Origin: Hominimerdicola alba
GTDB lineage: Bacteria > Bacillota > Clostridia > Oscillospirales > Ruminococcaceae
Assembly: GCF_900109655.1 (NCBI RefSeq)
Contig: NZ_FOAT01000001.1
Location: 186,001 to 250,000, forward strand
DNA length: 64,000 bases
Direction: 5' to 3'
A program made the position numbers and the translations under genes. This document shows positions 51,587 through 59,582 of the stretch, in pieces. Position 1 is the first letter of the stretch; each line of letters starts with the position of its first letter. The notes under the pieces are model-generated. The model was not told the DNA's origin and ran no database searches. It saw nothing but the letters and a program-made list of their open reading frames with translations.

Positions 51587-52834
51587 ATGAAGATGCTTGA
51601 TTCAATCGGTTTTGTTACCGGATTTGACAAGGAAGTCGGCGAGGCTATGAACCTAGAGCTGGCTCGTCAGAGAAGAAATCTGGAGCTCATCGCCAGCGAG
51701 AACATCGTATCGCCTGCTGTTATGGCAGCTATGGGCAGTGTGCTGACCAACAAGTACGCTGAGGGCTATCCCGGAAAGAGATACTACGGCGGATGCGAGG
51801 ACGTTGATATCGTTGAGCAGATCGCTATCGACAGAGCCTGCAAGCTGTTCGGCGCAAAGTTCGCTAACGTTCAGCCCCACTCCGGCGCACAGGCTAACAC
51901 TGCTGTTTACTTCGCACTGCTTCAGCCCGGCGACACTGTTATGGGCATGAGCCTTGACAACGGCGGTCACCTGACACACGGTTCACCCGTTAACATTTCG
52001 GGTAAGTATTTCAACTTCGTTCCTTACGGCGTTAACGATGAAGGTTTCATCGACTATGACGCTATGGAGAAGCAGGCTAAGGAAGTTAAGCCCAAGATGA
52101 TCGTTGCAGGTGCTTCTGCTTACCCCAGAATTATCGACTTCGAGCGCATCTCTCAGATAGCTAAGTCTGTAGGCGCTTACTTCATGGTAGATATGGCTCA
52201 TATCGCAGGTCTGGTTGCTTCCGGTATGCACCCATCTCCTGTTCCTTTTGCTGATGTTACAACCACTACAACCCACAAGACCCTGAGAGGTCCCAGAGGC
52301 GGTCTGATACTGACCAATGACGAGGCTCTGGCTAAGAAGTTCAACAGCGCTATCTTCCCCGGCACACAGGGCGGTCCTCTGATGCACGTTATCGCAGGCA
52401 AGGCTGTATGCTTCGGTGAGGCTCTGAAGCCTGAATTCAAGGCTTACGGTGAGCAGATCGTAAAGAACGCACAGAGACTTGCTAAGGGTCTGGTTGACAA
52501 GGGCTTTGCGCTCGTATCCGGCGGCACAGACAATCACCTGATGCTTGCTGATCTTCGTCCTTTCAACATCACAGGCAAGAAGCTGCAGAATGATCTGGAT
52601 GAGGTTTACATCACCGTTAACAAGAACGCTATCCCCAACGACCCTGAGAGCCCCTTCGTAACAAGCGGTGTTCGTATCGGTACTCCCGCAGTTACCACAA
52701 GAGGTCTTGTTGAGGAAGACATGGACGTTATTGCTGAGTGCATCTACCTGACTGCTTCTGACTTTGACGCTAATGCTGACAAGGTTAGAGAGATGGTAAC
52801 AGGCATCTGCAAGAAGTATCCTCTGTACGAATAA
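51587..52834 (+). CDS. glyA: Serine hydroxymethyltransferase
   Basis: A 415-residue PLP enzyme interconverting serine and glycine while loading tetrahydrofolate with one-carbon units. The PLP lysine is in [14 protein letters not shown]; substrate and cofactor elements include [42 protein letters not shown] and GTQGGPL. Full family length. Start ATG 51587 with AGGAGAG. Monocistronic with own promoter and terminator. Confidence 0.97.
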   Translation: MKMLDSIGFVTGFDKEVGEAMNLELARQRRNLELIASENIVSPAVMAAMGSVLTNKYAEGYPGKRYYGGCEDVDIVEQIAIDRACKLFGAKFANVQPHSGAQANTAVYFALLQPGDTVMGMSLDNGGHLTHGSPVNISGKYFNFVPYGVNDEGFIDYDAMEKQAKEVKPKMIVAGASAYPRIIDFERISQIAKSVGAYFMVDMAHIAGLVASGMHPSPVPFADVTTTTTHKTLRGPRGGLILTNDEALAKKFNSAIFPGTQGGPLMHVIAGKAVCFGEALKPEFKAYGEQIVKNAQRLAKGLVDKGFALVSGGTDNHLMLADLRPFNITGKKLQNDLDEVYITVNKNAIPNDPESPFVTSGVRIGTPAVTTRGLVEEDMDVIAECIYLTASDFDANADKVREMVTGICKKYPLYE

Positions 52835-52848
52835 TTTACACAGATAAA

Positions 52849-52886
52849 TATGACCCGGAAGCTAAGTGTTTCCGGGTCTTTTAATG
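52849..52886 (+). terminator. Terminator of glyA
   Basis: ACCCGGAA / TTTCCGGGT with an 8-base loop, then CTTTTAA. Confidence 0.88.
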
Positions 52887-52908
52887 TTTAGTGTCAGCAG
52901 TTTTGATA

Positions 52909-53790
52909 TCAGCCTAACAGCACATTGAATCCATTCATAATGGTTCTGCCAATAGGACTGATCCAAGCATCATCCTTGAGCACACCTGTAATTGCAAATA
53001 ATAATAGTTGTCCGTCACCTGTGAGCCATATTCTTCCTTCGCCAGTATAACACATTCCAACCCATATTGAATTTTTATCATAATTATCATACATCCATTT
53101 TTCTTCATATTCATCGCTGTCAGCGCTGACTTGGCAGATGCCGTGTGATAATTTACTAAAGATCTCAACTTCTTGTCCGTCATGTGCCTTACATATAATT
53201 CCAGAAAATTCTTCAAAGAATGCTTTCTGTTTATCGGTCAAGGTTATGCCAGCTTCTTCACATTCTCCAATAAGATTGGAAATATCAACTTTCCTGCCTT
53301 CATACCAGCCTCCATTTTTAAGGCGTTCGTAAGTTTTTGGTGAAATAGGAGCATGATAATCATATTCGACCATCATAAAATAGTCAAATAGCTCCTCAAT
53401 GCTGTCTGCGATTTTCTTTTTTGACTGATTATAATAACAGCCGTCATTAAGCAGATAAGCACTCTCTATCGTATTTCCATCGAGGAAACCACGGCAGTCG
53501 GAATTTACGATCGTTCCTATAAAAACAGCTTTCTGATCAAATTCAGACCAATATTTGCAGGGATTGAAAAACGGCATAAAATAGAAACGTAATCTGTCAC
53601 CGGAATCATGCTCTATTCTGTCAATATAAAATTCGCCATATTTTTTGACAAGTTCTATGATTTTATCTCCAAAAGTAATACTTTCATTCATAATCCTTGA
53701 ATTGCAATCTTCTAATTGATGTTCAAGTGTTCCGTTGACTGTTCTGAAACCGGGATCATTTTTTATATCATAAAAAGTTACCAAACTCAT
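52909..53790 (-). CDS. SUKH-3-like immunity protein
   Basis: A 293-residue cytoplasmic protein. Its middle, ERLKNGGWYEGRKVDIS then about 20 residues on AFFEEFSGII, matches the SUKH-3 pattern (a GWxxGR strand followed by FLxEFG). SUKH-3 proteins neutralise toxins delivered between cells. The N-terminal 150 residues are a beta-rich region containing YFMPFFNPCKYWSEF and a SUKH-like DSIEELFDYFMM. No toxin is nearby, so this is an orphan immunity candidate. The assignment is by eye. Confidence 0.62.
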   Translation of the reverse strand: MSLVTFYDIKNDPGFRTVNGTLEHQLEDCNSRIMNESITFGDKIIELVKKYGEFYIDRIEHDSGDRLRFYFMPFFNPCKYWSEFDQKAVFIGTIVNSDCRGFLDGNTIESAYLLNDGCYYNQSKKKIADSIEELFDYFMMVEYDYHAPISPKTYERLKNGGWYEGRKVDISNLIGECEEAGITLTDKQKAFFEEFSGIICKAHDGQEVEIFSKLSHGICQVSADSDEYEEKWMYDNYDKNSIWVGMCYTGEGRIWLTGDGQLLLFAITGVLKDDAWISPIGRTIMNGFNVLLG

Positions 53791-53804
53791 GTTTTACCTC
53801 CAAA

Positions 53805-54191
53805 CTATGCGTTCGCATCATCTATTTTGCCACAGTATGCGATGGCATCCGCCTGGAACTGCAAGCCGTTTTCGCCGCCGACGTGGGCGAATTCGGTCTG
53901 GATGGATTTGCGGACGGGGTATCTGCCGTTGAAACGTTCTTTTATTACTTTTTCCATAATGGGGATATTCCATACATCGCGGAAAAGGCAGTCCATCTGA
54001 ACTACGTTTTCAAGGGTCAGGTCAAAAAGGGCGAGACGTTTTTCCATTTCATCGAAAGCGCCGTTTATCTGTTCTTCAACAGTACCGCCTACGTTGCCTG
54101 CGCAGTAGTTTATGAAGCAGTAATCTCCTGCTTTGATTATGCCAGAATGGCACCATTGTTCATTCACATCTTTTCTGATTATTTCACTCAT
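53805..54191 (-). CDS. RidA family protein
   Basis: A 128-residue protein of the RidA/YjgF family, which hydrolyses reactive enamine/imine intermediates. Marks are VQMDCLFRDVWNIPIMEKV and the C-terminal FQADAIAYCG. The catalytic-site Arg usually seen in the family motif IPxRxxV reads PVRKSIQTEFAHV, broadly conserved. The start ATG 54191 has GGAGG upstream and overlaps the recombinase stop by eight bases, so the two are coupled. Confidence 0.82.
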   Translation of the reverse strand: MSEIIRKDVNEQWCHSGIIKAGDYCFINYCAGNVGGTVEEQINGAFDEMEKRLALFDLTLENVVQMDCLFRDVWNIPIMEKVIKERFNGRYPVRKSIQTEFAHVGGENGLQFQADAIAYCGKIDDANA

Positions 54192-55200
54192 CGTTGTCCT
54201 CCTTATCTGTCTTCTTTTTATGCTTTGGTGCTTTGTTTCCCGCCAGAGGGTTGGCGTTTGCCGCCTGACGGAGATTCTCGTTGCTGAGGTGGGTGTATAT
54301 CTCGGTGGTAGCAAGGCTTTCATGACCGAGGATATCCTTGATCACAAGGGTATCAACATTGCCGTACTGATACATAAGGGTCGCGGCGGTATGGCGGAGT
54401 TTATGGGTGGTTATGCCGAGGTTTCCCAGCCCTGCTTTTTTCAGGCTTTCTTCAACTATCTCCTGAGTGCGGCGGCGAGAAATGCGCGTATTTCGGTTGG
54501 AGAGAAAAAGAGCTTTCTCCTGAGTCTGTACGGATAGTCGTATGGGGAGATAGGCTTTTAAAGCACTGATACACGCCTGATTGATGTAGACTATCCTTTC
54601 TTTCTGACCCTTACCGAAAAGTCGCAAAGTTTCACTCTCGAAACTGAAATCGCTGAGATTCAGCCCGCAGAGTTCAGACAAACGCATACCGCAGTTGAGA
54701 AACAGAGTTATCATGCAGTAGTCACGCTCGAAGTGGTCGGATTCTATGGAAGAAAGCAGGCGCTGTGCGTCCTCTAAGGAGAGATATTTGGGGAGAGTTT
54801 TGGGAAGTTTGGGTATCTCCAGCTGAGTTAGCGGGTCGGATGGGATAAGGTTCTTTTTCAGGTGGAGATAAGAGTAAAACTGTTTTAATGCGGAGGTCTT
54901 GCGGGCGCGGGTCTTCAGAGAGTTTGCACGATCTTCAGCTAACCATTTCAGGTAATCGTAGGCATCTATAAGCCTGAGTTTTCTGACGTACTCAAATGGC
55001 ACTCCCGCTATTGGTATTTCCTCAAAGGGGGTCTTGTTTGTATCAGCTTCGTTATGGTTGATGCGCAGGTAACGCAGGAATGTTCTGAGGTCGATGTAAT
55101 AGGCTTCAACAGTTCTGTCGCCTCTGCCTTTTACAAGCTGCATATATGTTAGATAATCTGCAAGGTAATCGGGGCAGTCATCATAATAGGCTTTTTTCAT
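54184..55200 (-). CDS. Xer-type tyrosine recombinase
   Basis: 338 residues, the usual XerC/XerD length plus a Lys-rich tail. An N-terminal SAM-like core-binding domain (about 8-115) is followed by the catalytic domain: GMRLSELCGL (Arg), GKGQKERIVYI (Lys), THKLRHTAATLM (His, Arg), LGHESLATTEIYTHLS (His, nucleophile Tyr). The full RKHRHY set is present. It could be the chromosome-dimer XerC homologue or a site-specific recombinase serving a nearby element. Its gene points away from the agr-type locus and is followed by RidA. Confidence 0.9.
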   Translation of the reverse strand: MKKAYYDDCPDYLADYLTYMQLVKGRGDRTVEAYYIDLRTFLRYLRINHNEADTNKTPFEEIPIAGVPFEYVRKLRLIDAYDYLKWLAEDRANSLKTRARKTSALKQFYSYLHLKKNLIPSDPLTQLEIPKLPKTLPKYLSLEDAQRLLSSIESDHFERDYCMITLFLNCGMRLSELCGLNLSDFSFESETLRLFGKGQKERIVYINQACISALKAYLPIRLSVQTQEKALFLSNRNTRISRRRTQEIVEESLKKAGLGNLGITTHKLRHTAATLMYQYGNVDTLVIKDILGHESLATTEIYTHLSNENLRQAANANPLAGNKAPKHKKKTDKEDNDE

Positions 55201-55256
55201 TTTTTCATCTCCATATCGTTGCGGAATGACATGCTATTCAGGGCTGTCTTAACTTG

Positions 55257-55285
55257 ATTATACAACATTCGCGGGGATAAGTCAA
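55257..55285 (-). promoter_or_regulatory. Promoter of the recombinase gene
   Basis: Minus-strand TTGACT (55280-55285), 17-bp spacer, TATAAT (55257-55262). Confidence 0.8.
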
Positions 55286-55341
55286 CCAAGACAAGATATA
55301 AAAACGCCTTAATAAAAGGCGAGTAAATATCCGTTACGATA

Positions 55342-55557
55342 TGCAAAAAGCCCACACTTGCGTGTAGGCTTTTGCGATGGAGCTAGTCCACGGTCAACCC
55401 GTGGATATAAATATGAGTTGTGTTACTCTCTCTGTCGTACCTAAGAAGTTACAGGAATCCCTGAGTGTAGTGCATGTAGCTTCTTAATTGGCTCTTCATA
55501 ATGATGCATTGGTAAATTATAAGTGTATTTTAGGTTTTGATCTATGTATTATAGCTT
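55342..55557 (-). ncRNA. Divergent RNAIII-like small RNA candidate of the agr-type locus
   Basis: A transcript of about 215 nt is predicted from the promoter at 55564-55591 to a strong terminator, AAAAGCCTACAC / GTGTGGGCTTTTT (55346-55373). Inside are a stem AAGAAG-TAC / GTA-CTTCTT (about 55441-55486) with a nested CAGG / CCTG, a hairpin CCACGG / CCGTGG (55390-55405) and possible closing pairs GAGC / GCTC. A 22-codon frame (MHHYEEPIKKLHALHSGIPV...) lies in it but lacks a ribosome site. Direction and promoter control mirror RNAIII of Staphylococcus agr. No homology to any RNA family is claimed. Confidence 0.6.
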
Positions 55558-55563
55558 GATTTA

Positions 55564-55626
55564 AGTATAGCATATCAAATTTCATATGCAATAGTTTATA
55601 CATGAACTGCTGATTTATGTACATGA
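55564..55626 (-). promoter_or_regulatory. RNA promoter with LytTR-type direct repeats
   Basis: Minus-strand -35 TTGCAT (55586-55591), 16-bp spacer, -10 TATACT (55564-55569). Upstream are two repeats, AGTTCATGTA (ending at 55599) and ATCTCATGTA (ending at 55620), exactly 21 bp apart; the proximal one ends 7 bp before the -35 with TAAACTA between. Spacing and half-site size suit a LytTR response regulator. Confidence 0.72.
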
Positions 55627-55791
55627 GATGTAACACTGTTAATATTTTTATCTTATTTTAGATATCTATTATTCATACCACAAGTCATTAACATGATAGT
55701 TAATATTTTAGCCGTAAATTCGTGTGCGTGTTTGGATATTTTTGTTCACAAAAAATTGACATTCGACTGATTTAAAGATTTATCGCAGAAA

Positions 55792-55867
55792 ATCACATCA
55801 AAAGTATGGACTAGATAAGAAAATTATCACATCAATACTTGATTAATGTAAGAATGAATGATATACT
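55792..55867 (+). promoter_or_regulatory. Promoter of the regulator-kinase operon with ATCACATCAA repeats
   Basis: TTGATT (55839-55844), 17-bp spacer, TATACT (55862-55867). Two exact copies of ATCACATCAA lie upstream at 55792-55801 and 55826-55835, 34 bp apart; the second ends 3 bp before the -35. They differ from the TCATGYA repeats at the other two promoters of the locus. Confidence 0.65.
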
Positions 55868-55902
55868 AAAATATCAGAGTACTGTAAAGGAAGGTGAAAG
55901 CC

Positions 55903-56613
55903 TTGGTAAATATCGCGATCTGTGACGATGAAAAAGCCTATGTTGATACCCTGCTGAATGACATTAACGAAATATACGGAGAGAACAACAGCTTTCATTT
56001 CAGATCATTCAACAGCGGTGAGGATATAATTTCAAATTTTACCAGAGGTGAGTTTGATATTATATTCATGGACATTGAAATGAAAGAACTGGACGGCCTT
56101 AAAACTGCGGAATACATACGCTCTATAGACCGTAATGTTATACTTGCATTTCTTACAAATTATGATAAATTCGTATATTCGGGATACGAGGTGAATGCTT
56201 TCCGTTATATATTGAAAGATCAGGCGCGTCCTATCTATCTCAAGCAGATAAAGGACACCATCGATGAGTACAGCAGAAAGTTCAAATACATAACCATATA
56301 TCTGAATGATGTTCTGCAGAAGCTGATGATAGATGATATTTACTATATCGAAGTTTATTCAAGAGAGATAATAATCCATCTGGCAGACGAATGCCACAGG
56401 ACTACCGGCAAGCTTAAGGACTATGAGAACAATTTCAAGGGAATGTATTTTGCCAAGCCCGACAAGAGCCACCTTGTTAATGCGGCGAACATCGATTTTG
56501 TAGAAAAGGACAGACTGCTTCTGAAAAACGGCGAGCATCTTTACATAAGCCGCAAACACTACAAAGAGATCGTTGATGCTTTTGTTGAGTACACGAAAAG
56601 CAGGTGCATCTGA
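55903..56613 (+). CDS. AgrA-type LytTR response regulator
   Basis: 236 residues. Receiver domain (about 1-120): IAICDDEKAY (acidic pocket), IIFMDIEMKELDGLKTA (phosphoacceptor Asp) and FRYILKD. LytTR DNA-binding domain (about 135-236): DIYYIEVYSREIIIHL and KSHLVNAANIDFVEKD. The start is TTG 55903 behind AAGGAAGG (7-bp spacing); a GTG at 55894 is too near that site. It should bind the TCATGYA direct repeats at 55599-55626 and 57900-57930. Kinase gene overlaps its stop. Confidence 0.92.
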   Translation: MVNIAICDDEKAYVDTLLNDINEIYGENNSFHFRSFNSGEDIISNFTRGEFDIIFMDIEMKELDGLKTAEYIRSIDRNVILAFLTNYDKFVYSGYEVNAFRYILKDQARPIYLKQIKDTIDEYSRKFKYITIYLNDVLQKLMIDDIYYIEVYSREIIIHLADECHRTTGKLKDYENNFKGMYFAKPDKSHLVNAANIDFVEKDRLLLKNGEHLYISRKHYKEIVDAFVEYTKSRCI

Positions 56614-57890
56614 TGAGCAGGACGGAAATAATTGCTGAACTGCTTAACAACTCTGCTGAATCGGTAATAATAGTTTTCTTTCTGTACAACATATTCAAGG
56701 AGAAATACTATCACGGTTCCAAGGGTATAGCGCTGATGACGGTGATATCCATATCCGTATTTTCTGCGCTGTCATTCTTTTCGCCTGTGCCATTGCTTAA
56801 TCTCGGAGCGACACTGCTGATACTCGTGCTGACCTCCCATATATGGTTCAATGTAAGTATGATAGAGCGATTGTTTTACTCGGTAATGTTCGTTGTGATA
56901 GCACTGGTATCGGAATTTCTGCCGATGACGGTGATATATATGCTGGATATGGGAACTCCTATAGATCAGCTGTCTTCCGGCAGAGGGCGGTATATCGGAA
57001 TGATACTTTCAAAGATATTCATGTTCTGGATATCTGTATATATCATCGAATATCTGAAAAACAAGACGCGCTCGATACCGCTCAGAAACTGGATGGCGAT
57101 TTTTCTCACGCCGTTTTTCAGCATATTTATACTGTACTGTATGTTCGATCCAAACAGAGTAGACAGAAAGGACACTGTGATCTTTATTTCATCGGCGGTG
57201 GGTCTGCTGGCGGTGAATCTGTTTGTCTTTGACTTTTTTGATGTGTATGCGAATCAGCTGAAAATGGCTCTGATGGAACAGCAGCTGAAAAATGATGAGG
57301 ATAATTACAAGCTTATAGAGGACAAGTACAACGAGATACGGACACTCAGGCATGATTTTAAAAATCAGATCGCAGTGGCTAACGATATGTTCGAGAAAGG
57401 GCGGACGAGTGAGGCGATAAAGCATCTGAACGAATTGCAGGACAAGCTTTCGGAAACAAGCGGGGTATGCTATACGGGTATATCCTCTGTAGATTCAATA
57501 GTCAATCTGAAATGGCAGGAAGCTTTGAAGCACGATATCGAGTACGTTACGCAGATAACTGTCAGCGACAAGATAGAACTTGACGATCTTCTGCTTTGCA
57601 GGATCTTTGCTAATCTTCTGGATAATGCCATTGAGGGCTGCGAAAGATACATCGGTGACAACAAGTTTATCAGCATAAGGATAAGCCAGATAAACGGAAA
57701 TCTTCACATCAGCATTTCAAACTCCTCAAATCAAGTTGATGTAGATGATCTTAGAACGGAGAAAAGCGATCTTTCAGCCCATGGCTTGGGAGTAAAGAGC
57801 ATCAAAAAGGCTGTTGAAGAACTTAACGGAATAATCACTTTTAAGTGCGAATGTGAAATCTTCTCGGTTGATATTATAATAAAATATTAA
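56613..57890 (+). CDS. AgrC-type peptide-sensing histidine kinase
   Basis: 425 residues. The N-terminal half has six to seven membrane helices (to about residue 205), the usual AIP-sensing domain. The HisKA-like helix follows with RTLRHDFKNQIAVANDM (His phosphoacceptor), then the GHKL ATPase: NLLDNAIEGCERY (N box) and AHGLGVKSIKKAVEELNG (G box). Start ATG 56613 overlaps the regulator stop (TGATG), after AGGTG. Membrane-bound, it should sense the cyclic peptide made from agrD at 59303. Confidence 0.92.
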   Translation: MSRTEIIAELLNNSAESVIIVFFLYNIFKEKYYHGSKGIALMTVISISVFSALSFFSPVPLLNLGATLLILVLTSHIWFNVSMIERLFYSVMFVVIALVSEFLPMTVIYMLDMGTPIDQLSSGRGRYIGMILSKIFMFWISVYIIEYLKNKTRSIPLRNWMAIFLTPFFSIFILYCMFDPNRVDRKDTVIFISSAVGLLAVNLFVFDFFDVYANQLKMALMEQQLKNDEDNYKLIEDKYNEIRTLRHDFKNQIAVANDMFEKGRTSEAIKHLNELQDKLSETSGVCYTGISSVDSIVNLKWQEALKHDIEYVTQITVSDKIELDDLLLCRIFANLLDNAIEGCERYIGDNKFISIRISQINGNLHISISNSSNQVDVDDLRTEKSDLSAHGLGVKSIKKAVEELNGIITFKCECEIFSVDIIIKY

Positions 57891-57899
57891 CGAGGCTGC

Positions 57900-57966
57900 A
57901 CTTCATGCACGATTAATGGTACTTCATGCAAAACTAATTGAAATAATGAATAAAACACGCTATACT
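57900..57966 (+). promoter_or_regulatory. agrB promoter with LytTR-type direct repeats
   Basis: Exact repeats ACTTCATGCA at 57900-57909 and 57921-57930 (21 bp apart), then AAACTAA (7 bp), -35 TTGAAA (57938-57943), 17-bp spacer and -10 TATACT (57961-57966). The layout is the same as the RNA promoter at 55564-55626, including the 7-bp gap and its AAACTA content. Confidence 0.8.
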
Positions 57967-57988
57967 GATTGCAGGCGGTGAAAATGAT

Positions 57989-58570
57989 ATGATCTCCAGA
58001 CTTGCAAAATGTACAGCGTGTTTTTTTGTTGACAACAAAATAATCGAAGAGGAAGACATTGAGGTTTATTCCTACGGCATGGAATTGCTTCTATCAACAG
58101 TGGTGAACTTTGCTGTTGCAATAGCTATCGCAGTAATAACAAAATCTTTTATTCCGTGCCTTGTGAATCTGACTGCTTTTCTAACACTTCGGGTAAATGC
58201 AGGAGGATACCATGCGGATACACATCTTGGGTGTACGATGACACTGGCATCGGTAATGCTTGTGTTTATATTTGCTGAGAAGAATATATCTGAAACTGCT
58301 ATGTTTTTTAGTTCGCTTCTGATGCTGATGCTTTCAAATTCACTGATCATAATGCTTTCCCCTGTGGAACACCCTAACAAGCCACTTGATGATGATATGA
58401 AGATCAGACTAAGGAACAGATCGGTGTTATGGGCAGGTGTATGGACGGTGTTCTGCATAGTGTTTTCTGTGATCAATGTGCGTTATTGCTTTTATGCGGC
58501 TTCGGGTGTATTTACAATCGGTCTGGCGATGATAGCCGAGAAATTCAAACTTAAGGAGAAAATAGGATGA
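57989..58570 (+). CDS. agrB: AgrB-type peptide-processing membrane protease
   Basis: 193 residues with about six membrane helices. The catalytic His and Cys are in RVNAGGYHADTHLGC, seven residues apart as in AgrB. It removes the C-terminal part of the AgrD precursor and forms the thiolactone ring. Its start (ATG 57989) has the weak site GGCGGTGA. It is first in an operon with the unknown 201-residue gene (overlap of four bases) and agrD. Confidence 0.92.
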   Translation: MISRLAKCTACFFVDNKIIEEEDIEVYSYGMELLLSTVVNFAVAIAIAVITKSFIPCLVNLTAFLTLRVNAGGYHADTHLGCTMTLASVMLVFIFAEKNISETAMFFSSLLMLMLSNSLIIMLSPVEHPNKPLDDDMKIRLRNRSVLWAGVWTVFCIVFSVINVRYCFYAASGVFTIGLAMIAEKFKLKEKIG

Positions 58571-59172
58571 GAAACCAGGTCAAAGAAAAACTTATAAACG
58601 ATTACAACAGTCTGAGTTATCATACAGACGATACATTCACAAAGTATCGTTTTACTTACAACGGAGTTTATGTACACGTTTATTTTGATGCTTATGACGT
58701 TCAGGCGCTTTCACTTTCGGTGATACTTATTTATGAAAGAGATTATTATTATACCTCTCTGAATGTTGACGATACTGATACTAACGTGGAATATTTGCAC
58801 AAGATACCTTTAGGAATACTGAGAAGGATACTTGTGAATAAAAAGCTGGACGATATGTTTGAACATCTTGAAGAACATATACTTAACAACTCTCCCGAAG
58901 AGGGACGTTATTCAGATGATAAGCTTTTCAGCAGCACGCTGAAATTCTCGGGAAAGAGAAAGGATCTTCCTTTCTGGAAAAGCATCAAGCACGTAAGAAT
59001 GAGCGATGATACACTCAACAGGCTGAGAGTGACATCGAATATAAGTTTAAGTACACTTAAAAAGATACAGTCTAAGAACATGACTCTGGTCAAGACGCAG
59101 TTCCCAAAGGACAGAAAGAATATCAAGCTTATACTTGATTCCAAAGGGATAGATCTTGAACTGAGGACATAA
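58567..59172 (+). CDS. Unrecognised protein inside the agrB-agrD operon
   Basis: 201 residues, charged and soluble, with no signal peptide or membrane helix. A beta-rich N-terminal half (YRFTYNGVYVHVYFDAYDVQ and SVILIYERDYYYTSL) is followed by a helical, Lys-rich C-terminal half (LRVTSNISLSTLKKIQSKNM). Its ATG overlaps the agrB stop (ATGA), so it is translationally coupled. The position between agrB and agrD is not part of the standard agrBDCA set. It may modify, chaperone or counter the peptide, but nothing in the sequence says which. Confidence 0.8.
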   Translation: MRNQVKEKLINDYNSLSYHTDDTFTKYRFTYNGVYVHVYFDAYDVQALSLSVILIYERDYYYTSLNVDDTDTNVEYLHKIPLGILRRILVNKKLDDMFEHLEEHILNNSPEEGRYSDDKLFSSTLKFSGKRKDLPFWKSIKHVRMSDDTLNRLRVTSNISLSTLKKIQSKNMTLVKTQFPKDRKNIKLILDSKGIDLELRT

Positions 59173-59216
59173 AAGGTCTTAGTCAGACGGAATATGGACA
59201 GGCGATGGTAATAATT

Positions 59217-59269
59217 CCCGGCAGTATGGAAGCGCGGCTGTTTGGTAATTTGCAGCCGCAGTTGTCGGG
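59217..59269 (+). promoter_or_regulatory. Hairpin in the intergenic RNA just before agrD
   Basis: Outer stem CCCGGCA / TTGTCGGG and inner stem GCGGCTG / CAGCCGC with a 12-base loop, ending 22 bp before the agrD ribosome site. No T-run follows, so it is a processing or stability element, or a 3' end protector, rather than a terminator. Confidence 0.6.
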
Positions 59270-59302
59270 GTTATAAATAATATTTTTAAAGGAGTGGAAT
59301 TT

Positions 59303-59452
59303 ATGAAAACATTGAAAAAACCAATTGTGAAGTGCGGATCGGCTTTGGCATCACTGGCGCTGAAAGTTGGTGTAACTACCAACAAACAGGCCTGCATATT
59401 CTGGTATAATCAGCCGAAAGAACCAAAAGGTATTAATAAATTCCGCAAATAA
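59303..59452 (+). CDS. agrD: AgrD-type cyclic lactone autoinducer peptide precursor
   Basis: 49 residues behind a GGAGTGG ribosome site. The amphipathic N-terminus (KKPIVKCGSALASLALKVGV) should lie on the membrane. The signal core and recognition tail read ACIFWYNQPKEP then a basic end (KGINKFRK). QPKEP is the conserved part of clostridial AgrD-type precursors, and the preceding Cys31-Tyr35 (CIFWY) is the likely five-residue thiolactone ring. The ring limits are inference. Only 150 bp long, so automatic callers often omit such genes. Confidence 0.9.
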   Translation: MKTLKKPIVKCGSALASLALKVGVTTNKQACIFWYNQPKEPKGINKFRK

Positions 59453-59499
59453 AATTGTCGGGTTTATAAAATACAATATGTAACACCCTAATCTTTAGC

Positions 59500-59540
59500 T
59501 TTCAGCCGGCAGGACCCTCTGAGCTGTCGGCTGTTTTGCT
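59500..59540 (+). terminator. Terminator of the agrB-X-agrD operon
   Basis: CAGCCGGCAG / CTGTCGGCTG with an 11-base loop, then TTTTGC. Confidence 0.8.
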
Positions 59541-59582
59541 AGGATAAGGGCACGTTATCTTCGCAAATCCCTATTTAAATGT

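Noticed and set aside
55441-55486. AAGAAG-TAC / CTTCTT arms as an invertible promoter for the Xer recombinase
   Set aside because: The arms are short, imperfect and lie within the RNA rather than around its promoter; better explained as an RNA stem.
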